Made by a program: the position numbers and the translations under genes
Notes under the pieces: model-generated
The model's input: only the letters and a program-made list of their open reading frames with translations
Database searches by the model: none
Told to the model about the DNA's origin: nothing
Shown here: piece after piece, positions 11,927 through 20,703 of the stretch
Numbering within the stretch: position 1 is the stretch's first letter
Layout of the letters: each line of letters starts with the position of its first letter
Assembly (NCBI RefSeq): GCF_001767255.1
Contig: NZ_CP017639.1
Location: forward strand, 1,820,875-1,884,874
Reading direction: 5' to 3'
DNA length: 64,000 nucleotides
Source: Corynebacterium sp. NML98-0116
GTDB taxonomy: Bacteria > Actinomycetota > Actinomycetes > Mycobacteriales > Mycobacteriaceae

Positions 11927-12262
11927 TTAGGAGCCCAGCGCGTCCACCGACCAGGCTAGCCACACCATCGCGGCGCCCAGGCCGGTGGAAAACGCGATAT
12001 CGAAACGCTTGGAGCGCACTGCCAGCAGACCAATGACTTGCGAGTCGCACGTCAGGCGCAGCAGTGCGCACCACAGCATGGTCGCCCCGAGTGTGAACGT
12101 GGCACGCCGCCAATGATCCGTCAGCGACCACACCCCCGCGGCGACAAAACCCAGGATGAACACGCCGACCATCGCCACCTGCACGTTCCGAGGCAGAGGC
12201 GAGGGCGGGTTCCCAATGTCATGAGGGTTGTCCAGCGACAACCCTTCTGCCGAGTTAGGCAA
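11927..12262 (-). CDS. DUF3017 small membrane protein
   Basis: The 111-residue product has a hydrophilic N-terminus and three hydrophobic segments ([54 protein letters not shown]). It matches the DUF3017 family, found next to folD in mycolic-acid actinobacteria. It overlaps the end of folD by 8 bases and is surely co-transcribed. Function is unknown. Confidence 0.8.
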   Translation of the reverse strand: MPNSAEGLSLDNPHDIGNPPSPLPRNVQVAMVGVFILGFVAAGVWSLTDHWRRATFTLGATMLWCALLRLTCDSQVIGLLAVRSKRFDIAFSTGLGAAMVWLAWSVDALGS

Positions 12263-13103
12263 GCTGCTCAGCCCGCTCCACGATATTGCGGACCAGGAAC
12301 GTGCGAGTCATCGGGCCAACGCCACCAGGGTTCGGCGAGACCCAGCCCGCCTTCTCCCACACATCCGGGTGCAGGTCGCCGACTGTTTTGCCGTCGACAC
12401 GAGAGACGCCCACGTCCAGCAGCGCGGCGCCTTCCTTAATCATGTCCGCCGTAATCATGTGTGGTTTGCCAGCCGCCGCGATGACCACGTCCGCCCGGCG
12501 CGTCTCCGCGGCCAGATCCTTGGTGCCGGTGTGGCACAGCACCGTCGTGGCGTTGACGTTACGCGAGGTCAACATCAGCGAGATTGGGCGGCCCACGGTT
12601 ACTCCGCGGCCGATGACGCACACGATCGCGCCGTTAAGATCCACGCCGAAGCGCTCCAGCAGCTTGATGGAACCGTTCGGGGTGCACGGCAGCGGCGCGG
12701 GCTCGTTAAGCACCAGTTTGCCCAGGTTGACCGGGTGCAGGCCGTCGGCGTCCTTGTCCGGGTCGATCAGTTCCAGGATGCGGTTCTCATCCAGGTGCTT
12801 CGGCAGGGGCAGCTGCACGATGTAGCCGGTGACGGCGTCGTCGTTGTTGAGCTCCTCGATGACTTCCTCGAGTGCTTCCTGCGTGATGTCCCCCGGCAGC
12901 TCCTTCATGATGGAGGCAATGCCGAGCTCCTCACAGTCGCGGTGCTTCATGCGCACGTAGTTCTGGCTCGCGGGATCATCGCCGACTAGCACGGTGGCCA
13001 GCCCCGGCGTGATTCCACGCTCTCGCAAGGCGGCGACTCGTGTTTTGAGATCTGCAAAGATCTCCTCGCGGTACAGTTTTCCGTCTAATTTAATCGCAGT
13101 CAC
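12255..13103 (-). CDS. folD: Methylenetetrahydrofolate dehydrogenase / cyclohydrolase
   Basis: This bifunctional 282-residue enzyme interconverts 5,10-methylene-, methenyl- and 10-formyl-tetrahydrofolate using NADP, feeding one-carbon units to purines and methionine. Motifs include [19 protein letters not shown] with the catalytic lysine, [26 protein letters not shown] and [14 protein letters not shown] start at the GTG (13103, [16 protein letters not shown]), which matches corynebacterial FolD and has TAGGA 8 bases upstream; the ATG three codons earlier would merge with that site. An 11-base palindrome GTCACGGTGAC spans the start codon. The DUF3017 gene overlaps its end. Confidence 0.95.
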   Translation of the reverse strand: MTAIKLDGKLYREEIFADLKTRVAALRERGITPGLATVLVGDDPASQNYVRMKHRDCEELGIASIMKELPGDITQEALEEVIEELNNDDAVTGYIVQLPLPKHLDENRILELIDPDKDADGLHPVNLGKLVLNEPAPLPCTPNGSIKLLERFGVDLNGAIVCVIGRGVTVGRPISLMLTSRNVNATTVLCHTGTKDLAAETRRADVVIAAAGKPHMITADMIKEGAALLDVGVSRVDGKTVGDLHPDVWEKAGWVSPNPGGVGPMTRTFLVRNIVERAEQLA

Positions 13104-13114
13104 GGTGACCATCC

Positions 13115-13123
13115 TAGACTGTA
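13115..13123. promoter_or_regulatory. Overlapping divergent -10 hexamers of folD and trmL
   Basis: TAGACT (13115-13120, plus strand) serves trmL, ending 6 bases before its ATG. TACAGT (minus strand, 13118-13123) serves folD, ending 14 bases before its GTG. They share three bases, so only one polymerase could occupy the site at a time. The two start codons are only 23 bases apart. Confidence 0.55.
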
Positions 13124-13126
13124 ACC

Positions 13127-13597
13127 ATGTGCGCTTTTCACGTTATCTTTGACAATCCCGTCATCCCAGGCAACACCGGCAACGCAATCCGGCTGTGCGC
13201 AAACACCGGCGCCGTACTGCACCTGGTGGAGCCACTCGGGTTCAACTTCGAAGACAAGCACCTGAAGCGCGCAGGGCTGGACTACCACGACCTAGCGGAC
13301 GTCCAGATCCACCCAACTATCGACGCCTGCTTCGCCGCCATCCCGGATGCCCGCATCTTCGCGTTCACCACCCAGGCGACCGACTACTACCAGGACGTCG
13401 AGTACCGCGACGGTGACGCCCTCCTCTTCGGCACCGAGCCGACCGGTCTCCCCGAAGCACACCGCAGCCACCCGCGCGTGACCAAGCAGCTCCGCATCCC
13501 GATGCTGCCGAGCCGCAGGTCAATGAACCTTTCCAACTCCGCGTCCGTCGCCGTCTTCGAGGCCTGGCGGCAGTTGGGATTCGTCGGCGGAGTCTAA
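13127..13597 (+). CDS. trmL: tRNA (cytidine(34)-2'-O)-methyltransferase
   Basis: This 156-residue SPOUT-family methyltransferase (TrmL/YibK) methylates the ribose of wobble nucleotide 34 in certain leucine tRNAs. Signatures are [24 protein letters not shown] at the N-terminus, [11 protein letters not shown], and the knot segment [30 protein letters not shown] at the C-terminus. The usual family motif has GLP followed by a short acidic stretch; here it is EAHRSH. The ATG is 6 bases after a TAGACT -10, so the mRNA is probably leaderless. It is divergent from folD. Confidence 0.9.
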   Translation: MCAFHVIFDNPVIPGNTGNAIRLCANTGAVLHLVEPLGFNFEDKHLKRAGLDYHDLADVQIHPTIDACFAAIPDARIFAFTTQATDYYQDVEYRDGDALLFGTEPTGLPEAHRSHPRVTKQLRIPMLPSRRSMNLSNSASVAVFEAWRQLGFVGGV

Positions 13598-13666
13598 GCG
13601 GAAGGGTTGCTACAGCTGTTAAGATCTGTGCCTGTTACCCTGCCCCTTAATTGAAACGAGTCCGCC

Positions 13667-14635
13667 ATGCTCTCTACGACTGCATCCCGTGCCCGTTTGA
13701 CCGCTGTACTCGCCGCTTCTGCATTGTTGGCGAGTTGTTCGGGTTCCTCCGATGAAGAGCTCGACGCGTGGCGCGCCGAGCAAGACGCCGCAGTCTCGGA
13801 CATAGCCTCAATGCTTAACGAGAACTCTCCGACACCAGCTACTACTACCTCCGCCCGTCAGTCACCGTACCGGCCAGAACCGGACTACCGCGAACGCCCA
13901 AGCGCCCCCAGCCAGCGCGTCGAGCCACCGATTCAACGCAACGTCATCGATCCGAGAAACGACTCATCTGGGCAACGGGGCCGCGACGACAACCGTGGCG
14001 TGTACTACCACAACTCCGTCGACTGGAAGTGGCTGGAGCAGCCTGGCGGGATCGTACCTGGCGGCAGGATCATCAACGAGACACAAAGCTCGGGCTGTTC
14101 GACGGGCTTCCTTGCATCCAAAGGCGAGCGGATCTTCATCATCACTGCGGGCCACTGTGGCGATCGCGGCGATCAGTTCTACGTGCAGGACGCCCAAGGC
14201 AACTGGTCGTATGTCGGAGAGATGGTGGAGTCCTATCTGGAGAAGGACGCATACGGCGGTATCGTCGGCGCCGATATCGGGCTGATCGAAATCACCGGCG
14301 ATGCGCGATATTCCTCAACACTCCCGTTGGATCTTCCGCTCCGCGGCTGGATCACCCCGCAAGAAGCACAGGCACGCGGCATGGCCATCTGCCGTCTCGG
14401 CGCCACCACCGGTTACTCATGTGGAGAGTTCGAAAGCATCGGAAACAACGGCCTCTTCTACTTCCGCAGCATCACCGATCGCGGAGACTCAGGCGGCGCG
14501 GTCTTCGCCGCCGACAACTCTGGAGTGTGGGCCGTAGGCGTCAACTCCAACGTGTCCGATGCGAATAAGACCCGCGTAGGCGCCATGGAGATCGGCAGCG
14601 CCATCCAATACTGGGGCCTGACCATCCACAACTAA
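13667..14635 (+). CDS. Secreted lipoprotein, trypsin-like serine protease
   Basis: The 322-residue protein has a lipoprotein signal (LTAVLAASALLASC, lipobox LLASC) followed by a low-complexity, proline- and arginine-rich linker to about residue 110. The C-terminal domain is chymotrypsin-like with the full triad: H163 in TAGHC, D203 in GADIGLIEI and S275 in DRGDSGGAV. It should sit on the outer face of the membrane and cut an unknown exported substrate. Two cysteine pairs (SSGCSTGF...HCG and ICRLG...YSCGE) could form disulfides. It ends in a 4-base stop overlap with the convergent PH-domain gene. Confidence 0.85.
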   Translation: MLSTTASRARLTAVLAASALLASCSGSSDEELDAWRAEQDAAVSDIASMLNENSPTPATTTSARQSPYRPEPDYRERPSAPSQRVEPPIQRNVIDPRNDSSGQRGRDDNRGVYYHNSVDWKWLEQPGGIVPGGRIINETQSSGCSTGFLASKGERIFIITAGHCGDRGDQFYVQDAQGNWSYVGEMVESYLEKDAYGGIVGADIGLIEITGDARYSSTLPLDLPLRGWITPQEAQARGMAICRLGATTGYSCGEFESIGNNGLFYFRSITDRGDSGGAVFAADNSGVWAVGVNSNVSDANKTRVGAMEIGSAIQYWGLTIHN

Positions 14636-16005
14636 GTCTCCTCGACGAGCGCTACCGCATCGTCCATGCCAGGCAGCGTGCGGGTGCGCAGCGTATCGAC
14701 GAGCCAACGCCCCTCCCCCGCGCGCATATCCCGCGCCACCATTTTGACGGCTCCAGGGACCAGATCAAAGCGCACGTGCGCGAGGCCAAGCCTGCGCTGC
14801 AACGGCCCTTGTTTGAAGGAAAGCTCCTGGATATGCACGTTTTCCACCATCTGGTACCGCTGGGACAGGCGACCGAACGTGACCACTGTGACCTCTGGGT
14901 ACAGCGTGACCGTCTGCCGCCGCCAATCAACCGGTGAAACCCACCGCGCAGAGCGCGGGGAGCGCAGCTGTGCACGCGACATGTCACGCATCGCCTCACC
15001 GGACAACGGCGCAATCGCGTCGATGACCTGCATGGCCTGCTCCAAGGTCCCGACCGGCAGCAGCTTGGACGTGCCAGTTGCCTTGTTGCGCTCGGACCCG
15101 TACCCGGCCACAGTCACCGAGACGGTCCACCACCCAAACATGCGCCACAGCAGTGGCTGGCGAAGCTGTACCGCGTGGATGCGGTGCAGCGGGACCGCTT
15201 GGTGCCTGCGGTTCGCAAGCCCGTACGTCATGTTGATGACGGCCCCGTTGCTGCCGGAGGTGGCGTCGTCAAGCACTGAATTGAAGCGCCACGAGTGGTC
15301 GATGGTGCGCCAGATCTGTGGCACGAACCCGACGAGGATCGGTACTGCCGCGGTGATCGAGAGATCGGTGAAGAGCGGGACGGCGCTCGAGACAACAGTA
15401 ATGATGGTTGAGAGTTGGAACGCCGCAGCAAGCAGCGAACGACCAATCGGGATTGGTGGCACCAGCGTATTAGCCGGGTCGGCGTCTTGCTCGGTGGGCG
15501 TCAACGCGGACGCAGCTGCGCCGGGGCGGGCAGCAATGGCCTGCAGGATCTCGGCGCGTAGTTCGTCCGCTTCCGCGCGGGGCAGGTAGGCGATCTCGAT
15601 GGCCGAATTGTTGCCTCCGGCCGCCTCGACGCGCACCGCCGCAAGCCCGAACAGGCGCGGCGCGAACGGTTCGATGACGTCGACTGCCTGGATCCGGTCG
15701 TAGCGAGCGGTGCGCACCTTAGTGGTGAGCACCCCTCGCGTCAGCTCGATGTCTTCTTCGCCAACGCGGAATCCGATCTTGGCCCACCACAGCTGCGAAA
15801 TAATGAACACTACGAGCAGGCCAACGACGAACACGCCAACGGCCACGCCCACATCCATGATGCCGATGCCTTCGTCCTGCAGCCAGTTGACTAGGGGCAT
15901 CGTGAAGTTGAAGACAGCGATCGTGAGCAGCGCAAGCAGCGTCGCCCACACGCGCAGCAACGGGGTCAGTCGGTGGACCCGCCGGTACTCAGAGGCCGCC
16001 GTCAT
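14632..16005 (-). CDS. Bacterial PH-domain (DUF304/YdbT-like) membrane protein
   Basis: The 457-residue product starts with two membrane helices and has repeated DUF304-type bacterial PH domains. Each includes the motif of a helix pair followed by VRTARYDRIQAVDV-like beta strands (also RRHQAVPLHRIHAVQL and LSQRYQMVENVHIQEL). This is the YdbT half of the YdbS-YdbT pair known from other bacteria, whose function is poorly defined and envelope-linked. It overlaps the upstream YdbS-like gene by 4 bases (ATGA), so the two are translationally coupled. Confidence 0.8.
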   Translation of the reverse strand: MTAASEYRRVHRLTPLLRVWATLLALLTIAVFNFTMPLVNWLQDEGIGIMDVGVAVGVFVVGLLVVFIISQLWWAKIGFRVGEEDIELTRGVLTTKVRTARYDRIQAVDVIEPFAPRLFGLAAVRVEAAGGNNSAIEIAYLPRAEADELRAEILQAIAARPGAAASALTPTEQDADPANTLVPPIPIGRSLLAAAFQLSTIITVVSSAVPLFTDLSITAAVPILVGFVPQIWRTIDHSWRFNSVLDDATSGSNGAVINMTYGLANRRHQAVPLHRIHAVQLRQPLLWRMFGWWTVSVTVAGYGSERNKATGTSKLLPVGTLEQAMQVIDAIAPLSGEAMRDMSRAQLRSPRSARWVSPVDWRRQTVTLYPEVTVVTFGRLSQRYQMVENVHIQELSFKQGPLQRRLGLAHVRFDLVPGAVKMVARDMRAGEGRWLVDTLRTRTLPGMDDAVALVEET

Positions 16006-16508
16006 AGGCCACTCATCTGTTCGCGTGCTTTGACTACAAGCCGGTCACGCAGCGCGTCGGCGTCGTGGGCGGGAAGTCCAGGCAGCGTGGTCACCGAACT
16101 GACCGATGCCGTGTTCACCACCAACTTCTTGAGCCCAAGTATCCGCATCACCGGTCCCGTGTTGACGTCCACGAACTGGATGCGCCCGTAAGGGATAACG
16201 GTGAGCGTGTGCCACATCTTCCCCTGGCTCAGGATGAGCTCGTTGTTCGTTTCCAGCCACGCCAGGTTGCGTACCTGGAACGGGATAAGGAAGTACTTCC
16301 AGATGAAGAACACTCCGCAGACGGCCGCTCCCCACATCCACCAGCCGCCGTACTTCCACTGCGCCCACAGCAGGCTGCCGATGACAATCAGCGCCCACAC
16401 CGTGTTGGTCACCAGCATGGGCACCATGTACTTCGGTGATACGCGGTGCATCTGCTCAACCGAGGCCGGTAGCGGTGGTCTCGCGAGTGCGTCAGTCTGC
16501 TGTTCCAT
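16002..16508 (-). CDS. Bacterial PH-domain (YdbS-like) membrane protein
   Basis: The 168-residue protein starts MEQQTDALARPPLPASVEQMHRV, has two membrane helices (VTNTVWALIVIGSLLWAQW and WGAAVCGVFFIWKYFLIPF) and one DUF304 PH domain (TLTVIPYGRIQFVDVNTGPVMRILGL). It is the usual partner of the longer YdbT-like protein. The start is fixed by a TAGGGT -10 exactly 7 bases upstream (leaderless). The open frame extends 120 bases further upstream into the end of dnaE2, but that part does not look family-like. Confidence 0.8.
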   Translation of the reverse strand: MEQQTDALARPPLPASVEQMHRVSPKYMVPMLVTNTVWALIVIGSLLWAQWKYGGWWMWGAAVCGVFFIWKYFLIPFQVRNLAWLETNNELILSQGKMWHTLTVIPYGRIQFVDVNTGPVMRILGLKKLVVNTASVSSVTTLPGLPAHDADALRDRLVVKAREQMSGL

Positions 16509-16515
16509 GGGCCCT

Positions 16516-16521
16516 ACCCTA
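16516..16521 (-). promoter_or_regulatory. -10 hexamer of the PH-domain operon
   Basis: TAGGGT on the minus strand lies 7 bases before the ATG at 16508. No ribosome site is present, as expected of a leaderless start. Confidence 0.5.
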
Positions 16522-16527
16522 GCGACT

Positions 16528-19500
16528 TCACCGAAAATCACGTGAACCACGCGAGAGCCACTGGCCGACATCGATTTGCTCCAGACGGTCCGCCACGACG
16601 CTGACCGCACCTGACGCATTTTGGACAATCCCGCGCACCACCAGCGCGTGCGCTGTGCGCGCCACTACGCGCTGTCGCTTCCACAGCCCCGGCGACACCA
16701 TGATGTTCAGCAGCCCGGTTTCGTCCTCCATCCCCAGAAACGTCAGGCCTGATGCCGTCTGCGGCCGCTGCCTGTGCGTGACCACGCCTGCGACGCGGAC
16801 GCGGGTACCGTCTTCCACGCTACGAAGGTCGACCGCTCGGAGAATCCCCTCCCGTTGCAAGTGTTCGCGCAGCAGCTGCATCGGCTGCGTGTCGGGGGTA
16901 ACGCCCGTGGCGGCAACATCGGCCGCGAGCAGCTCGAACGCGGTCATCCCGGGCAGCGCTGGGGCGTCGATACCTGAAAGCCCAGGCAGCATGCCGTCGC
17001 GCTCTGTTGCTGCGATGCCCGCAGCCCACACTGCTTGTCGACGCTCCCCTCCGAAGCAGTCCAGCGCACCCGCCTTGGCGAGCGCCTCGACGTGCTCCAC
17101 GGTCAGCTCCGCCCGACGCGCCAGGTCCGCGATGTCCGTGAACGGCGCGGCCTTCTCGATCCTGGCCGCAGCCTTCTCCCCGACCCCCTTCACCAAATTC
17201 AGCCCGATCCGAATTGTGTCATTATCTATACAGCGCGCCTGTACGCCGGATCCGTTCACGCTCACCGGCAACACCGTGATGCCGTGGCGGCGGGCGTCTT
17301 GAATCAGGGACTGGGGCGAGTAGAAGCCCATCGGCTGTGCCCGCAGCAGGCCGACGCAGAACTGGGCCGGGTAGTAGTACTTCATCCACGCGGAGAAGTA
17401 CACAAGCGACGCAAACGATTGCGAGTGCGACTCCGGAAATCCGTAGGCGGCAAACGCGACGATCTTGTTCCAGAGCTTTTCCGCGACGTCCGCCCCGATC
17501 CCGTTCGTGGTGTTGCAGCCCTCGAAGAACCGGGCTTTGAGCGCCGCCATTTTTGCTGGAGAACGCTTCGAACCCATCGCGCGGCGCAGCGCGTCGGCCT
17601 CCCGGCCGCTGAATCCTGCGGCGTCGACGGCGATCTGCATGAGCTGCTCCTGGAACAACGGAATACCCAGCGTCTTCCCGAGGGACTTTTCCAGCACCGG
17701 GTGGTCGTAGATAACGGGCTCGAGGCCATCGCGGCGCCGTAGATATGGGTGAACGGATCCGCCTTGAATTGGGCCTGGGCGAATGAGGGCCACCTCTACC
17801 ACGAGGTCAAAGAAGCGCTGTGGTTTCAGCCGTGGCAGCGTGGAAAGTTGCGCGCGCGACTCCACCTGGAATACCCCGACGGCGTCCGCGCGGCACAGCA
17901 TGTCGTAGACGTTGGTGTCGGCGAGGTCGAGCTCCCACAGGTGCACCTCGGTGCCCGTTGTATCGCGTACGAGGTCCACCATGTGATGCAGGGCCTCCAG
18001 CATGCCGAGCCCGAGCAGGTCAAACTTCACCAACCCCGCCGAAGCGCAATCGTCTTTGTCCCACTGCACCACAGAGCGCTGTTCCTTGCGCGCCCACTCG
18101 ATGGGAACGACGTCCGCGATCGGCCGGTCGCAGATCACCATCCCGCCCGAGTGGATCCCGAGGTGGCGTGGCTGGCCAATGAACTCCTCCGCCAACGTAC
18201 ATACCTGCTCCGGCGGGTCGCTGAGTCCTTTTGACCAGGCATCCGCAGCACCTTGTGGGTACCCGAGCGCCCGGGAAGCGTCACGAACAGCACCCTTCCT
18301 CCGGTACGTAATCACGTTCGCCACCTGCGCGGCACGCTCGCGGCCGTAGCGCCGGTAAACGTACTGGATTACTTCTTCGCGCCTGCCGGACTCAATATCA
18401 ATATCGATATCCGGTGGGCCATCGCGGTCCGGCGACAGGAAACGCTCAAAAAGAAGGCCAGCGCTGATCGGCTCGGCGTTCGCGATCCCGAGAGCAAAGC
18501 AGACCGCTGAGTTCGCCGCCGACCCACGGCCTTGGCACAGGATATTGCTGCGCCGACAAAAGTCGACCAGGTCGTACACGATTAAGAAGTAGCCGGGGAA
18601 TTGGAGCTCCTCAATCACGCTGAGTTCGTAAGCAATCTGCTTCATCGCCTGCTCACGGATGTTTTCCGGGCGCGTCGCGTACCGCACCTGCGCACTCGCG
18701 TAGGTCAACTCCTTCAGATAGCTCATCTCATTGTGGCCAGCAGGAGTGTCGTAGTCCGGTAGGTTTGGCGCGACAAGGTCGAGCGTAAACGCGCACTGTT
18801 CGGCAAGCTCCACGGTGGTGGCCAGCATCGGCTCACATCCCGGCAGCAGCCGGGCGAGCTGCTGCCCGCTGCGCAGCCAGTGCGCCCCCATGGGGTGCAG
18901 GTCAGCAACGTCTTGCCGCAGCGCGCGGCGCTGGCCAAGCGCATGTTTCGCTGCAGCGAGGCGCGCGTGTCGGCGCGTCGCAGCGGCAGGCCGGGTACTC
19001 ACTATGGCGGGAAGATGAACGAAGCGGTCTAATTGTTGGTGATGATCGGCGTCATCCGGCATGAGTGAGACCACGTACTCCCTCACCACATTTTCCACCC
19101 CGAAGCTCTCGCTCAATTTATCGAATAGCGGGGTCCACTCCCACCCGCCAAGCGCTAAGCAGGAGCCATCAAGCCACTCCCCGATTTCCCACATCGGCGG
19201 GTACGGGAGCTCGCCTTTTTGCCTACCCTCCATGTGTGCGCGCGACATCAGATGCGATAACCTCCGGTACCCTTCCGCACCACGGGCCAGGACGGGCAGC
19301 ACCCCCTCTTTCAGCGTCAGCTCTGCACCAAACACCGTGGGCATCCCGGCCGCAGCAGCAGCTTCCGCAAACTTCACTGCACCGTAGAAACCGTCACGAT
19401 CACACAGGCCAAGCGCCGAAAGACCGAGCGACCGAGCGCGCGCGACCAGCTGTTCAGGCTCGCTCGCCCCGCCAAGGAAGCTATAGGACGACACCGCGTG

Positions 19501-19665
19501 CAACTCGGCGAATGGCACCCCACCGCGCCGCCCACCGACCCCCTCACCCTCCGCTTCACCAGCAAAGGTGAGGTGATCTACCGGAACGACAGGACCGACG
19601 TCGTTCCCAGACAGTATCCGCTCCAGCTTTGACCATGTCAGTGGAGCACCCCCATTGAATCGCAT
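16528..19665 (-). CDS. dnaE2: Error-prone DNA polymerase III alpha subunit
   Basis: The 1045-residue protein is the C-family translesion polymerase that works with ImuA'/ImuB in SOS mutagenesis. The N-terminal PHP domain has the degenerate ELHAVSSYSFLGGAS typical of DnaE2. The polymerase active site PDIDIDIES, the QGRGSAANSAVCFALGI block, GIHSGGMVI and SHSQSFASLVYFSAW are present. A C-terminal OB-fold (RVRVAGVVTHRQRPQTASGLTFLGMEDETGLLN) follows. I start at MRFNGGAPLTW (19665) because a TTGCGC-17-TACACT promoter ends 7 bases before it. Upstream in-frame codons at 19683 and 19701 would lie inside that promoter. Confidence 0.93.
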   Translation of the reverse strand: MRFNGGAPLTWSKLERILSGNDVGPVVPVDHLTFAGEAEGEGVGGRRGGVPFAELHAVSSYSFLGGASEPEQLVARARSLGLSALGLCDRDGFYGAVKFAEAAAAAGMPTVFGAELTLKEGVLPVLARGAEGYRRLSHLMSRAHMEGRQKGELPYPPMWEIGEWLDGSCLALGGWEWTPLFDKLSESFGVENVVREYVVSLMPDDADHHQQLDRFVHLPAIVSTRPAAATRRHARLAAAKHALGQRRALRQDVADLHPMGAHWLRSGQQLARLLPGCEPMLATTVELAEQCAFTLDLVAPNLPDYDTPAGHNEMSYLKELTYASAQVRYATRPENIREQAMKQIAYELSVIEELQFPGYFLIVYDLVDFCRRSNILCQGRGSAANSAVCFALGIANAEPISAGLLFERFLSPDRDGPPDIDIDIESGRREEVIQYVYRRYGRERAAQVANVITYRRKGAVRDASRALGYPQGAADAWSKGLSDPPEQVCTLAEEFIGQPRHLGIHSGGMVICDRPIADVVPIEWARKEQRSVVQWDKDDCASAGLVKFDLLGLGMLEALHHMVDLVRDTTGTEVHLWELDLADTNVYDMLCRADAVGVFQVESRAQLSTLPRLKPQRFFDLVVEVALIRPGPIQGGSVHPYLRRRDGLEPVIYDHPVLEKSLGKTLGIPLFQEQLMQIAVDAAGFSGREADALRRAMGSKRSPAKMAALKARFFEGCNTTNGIGADVAEKLWNKIVAFAAYGFPESHSQSFASLVYFSAWMKYYYPAQFCVGLLRAQPMGFYSPQSLIQDARRHGITVLPVSVNGSGVQARCIDNDTIRIGLNLVKGVGEKAAARIEKAAPFTDIADLARRAELTVEHVEALAKAGALDCFGGERRQAVWAAGIAATERDGMLPGLSGIDAPALPGMTAFELLAADVAATGVTPDTQPMQLLREHLQREGILRAVDLRSVEDGTRVRVAGVVTHRQRPQTASGLTFLGMEDETGLLNIMVSPGLWKRQRVVARTAHALVVRGIVQNASGAVSVVADRLEQIDVGQWLSRGSRDFR

Positions 19666-19671
19666 GTTCGA
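19656..19671. promoter_or_regulatory. Possible LexA (SOS) box over the dnaE2 start
   Basis: On the minus strand TCGAACATGCGATTCA has a perfect left half of the corynebacterial SOS box (TCGAACANNTGTTCGA) and a degraded right half (10 of 14 defined positions). A second TCGAACATG lies 15 bases upstream, between the -35 and -10. A LexA site is expected for dnaE2. Confidence 0.4.
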
Positions 19672-19672
19672 T

Positions 19673-19701
19673 AGTGTAAACATGTTCGAATGCTCGCGCA
19701 A
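19673..19701 (-). promoter_or_regulatory. dnaE2 promoter (leaderless)
   Basis: On the minus strand: TTGCGC (19701-19696), a 17-base spacer, TACACT (19678-19673), then 7 bases to the ATG. The spacer contains TCGAACATG, a good LexA half-site. Confidence 0.6.
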
Positions 19702-19733
19702 GTGGATTTATATTCAACGTTTGCAGCCAGGGA

Positions 19734-19749
19734 TAGACTAAGCGGTCCA
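19734..19749. promoter_or_regulatory. McbR-type operator upstream of metQNI
   Basis: TAGAC-TAAGCG-GTCCA matches 9 of 10 defined positions of the McbR consensus and lies 60 bases before the metQ start. The methionine importer is an McbR target in C. glutamicum. It lies between dnaE2 and metQ, 69 bases upstream of the dnaE2 ATG, so it more likely acts on metQNI. Confidence 0.7.
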
Positions 19750-19809
19750 ATAGATGCTAAGTTTTCAAACCATCAATGATTCCCCAACGAAAGACATAAA
19801 GGAGACATC

Positions 19810-20700
19810 ATGCGCCTCAACCGTGTGATTGCAACCATCGCAGCTTCAGCCCTCGCCGCTACCAGCCTGGTAGCTTGCTCCAACGACTCTGCCGAGAAGA
19901 CCACCGACGCTGCCGGTGGCGGCGAGGACACCGTCGTCAAGATTGGTACCACCGACGCTGACCAGAAGGCATGGTCCGTCTTCGAGGACCTCGCGGCAGA
20001 CAACGGCATCACCCTCGACATCGTGCAGTTCTCTGACTACGCACCAGTCAACGAGGCGCTTGCCCAGGGCGAGATTGACCTGAACAAGTTCCAGCACATC
20101 CTCTACCTCGCCACCTACAACGAGGCTTCCGGCAACGACCTGAAGGTGCTGTCCACCACGGAGATCTACCCGCTGGCACTGTTCTGGAAGGATCACGATT
20201 CCCTCGACGGCATCGAAGGCACCGAGGTTGCTATCCCGAACGATGACTCGAACCAGGGCCGTGCAATCAACGTCCTCGTCCAGGCTGACTTGATCACGCT
20301 GAAGGACGGCGCTGATGAACTGGCACCGTCCCCAGCAGATATCGACGAGGCAGCGTCGAAGGTGAAGGTCGTTCCGGTCGACGCTTCCCAGACGACCTCC
20401 GCATACAAGGAGGGTCGCCCGGCCATCATCAACAACTCCTGGCTGGAGCGCGCTGGCATTGAGCCAAAGCAGGCTATCTTCCAGGATGACCCGGCTTCCG
20501 AGCAGGGCGAGCCATACATCAACGTCTTCGCTGCACGCGCTGAGGACCTGGACAACCCGACCTACAACCGCCTCGCAGAGCTGTGGAACTCCCCAGAGGT
20601 CGCAGCTGCCGTCCAGGAGGATTCCCGCGGCACCGCGGTCGCTGTTGAGCGCTCCCGTGATGACGCAAACGCTATCCTCGCACGCCTTCAGGAGAAGTAA
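19810..20700 (+). CDS. metQ: Methionine ABC transporter, substrate-binding lipoprotein
   Basis: The 296-residue lipoprotein (signal MRLNRVIATIAASALAATSLVAC) captures methionine outside the cell for the MetNI importer. NlpA-family landmarks include VKIGTTDADQKAW, GITLDIVQFSDYAPVNEALAQGEIDLNKFQH and the late RPAIINNSWLERAGI. AAAGGAG before the ATG gives a normal ribosome site. It heads a three-gene operon metQ-metN-metI and sits behind an McbR-type operator. The mature N-terminus is a short acidic, Gly-rich linker. Confidence 0.93.
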   Translation: MRLNRVIATIAASALAATSLVACSNDSAEKTTDAAGGGEDTVVKIGTTDADQKAWSVFEDLAADNGITLDIVQFSDYAPVNEALAQGEIDLNKFQHILYLATYNEASGNDLKVLSTTEIYPLALFWKDHDSLDGIEGTEVAIPNDDSNQGRAINVLVQADLITLKDGADELAPSPADIDEAASKVKVVPVDASQTTSAYKEGRPAIINNSWLERAGIEPKQAIFQDDPASEQGEPYINVFAARAEDLDNPTYNRLAELWNSPEVAAAVQEDSRGTAVAVERSRDDANAILARLQEK

Positions 20701-20703
20701 TCC

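Noticed and set aside
19676..19689. Palindrome GTAAACATGTTCGA as a LexA box of dnaE2
   Set aside because: The half-sites are separated by 2 bases, not 4, so it does not fit the SOS consensus; the site at 19656-19671 and the half-site in the spacer are preferred.
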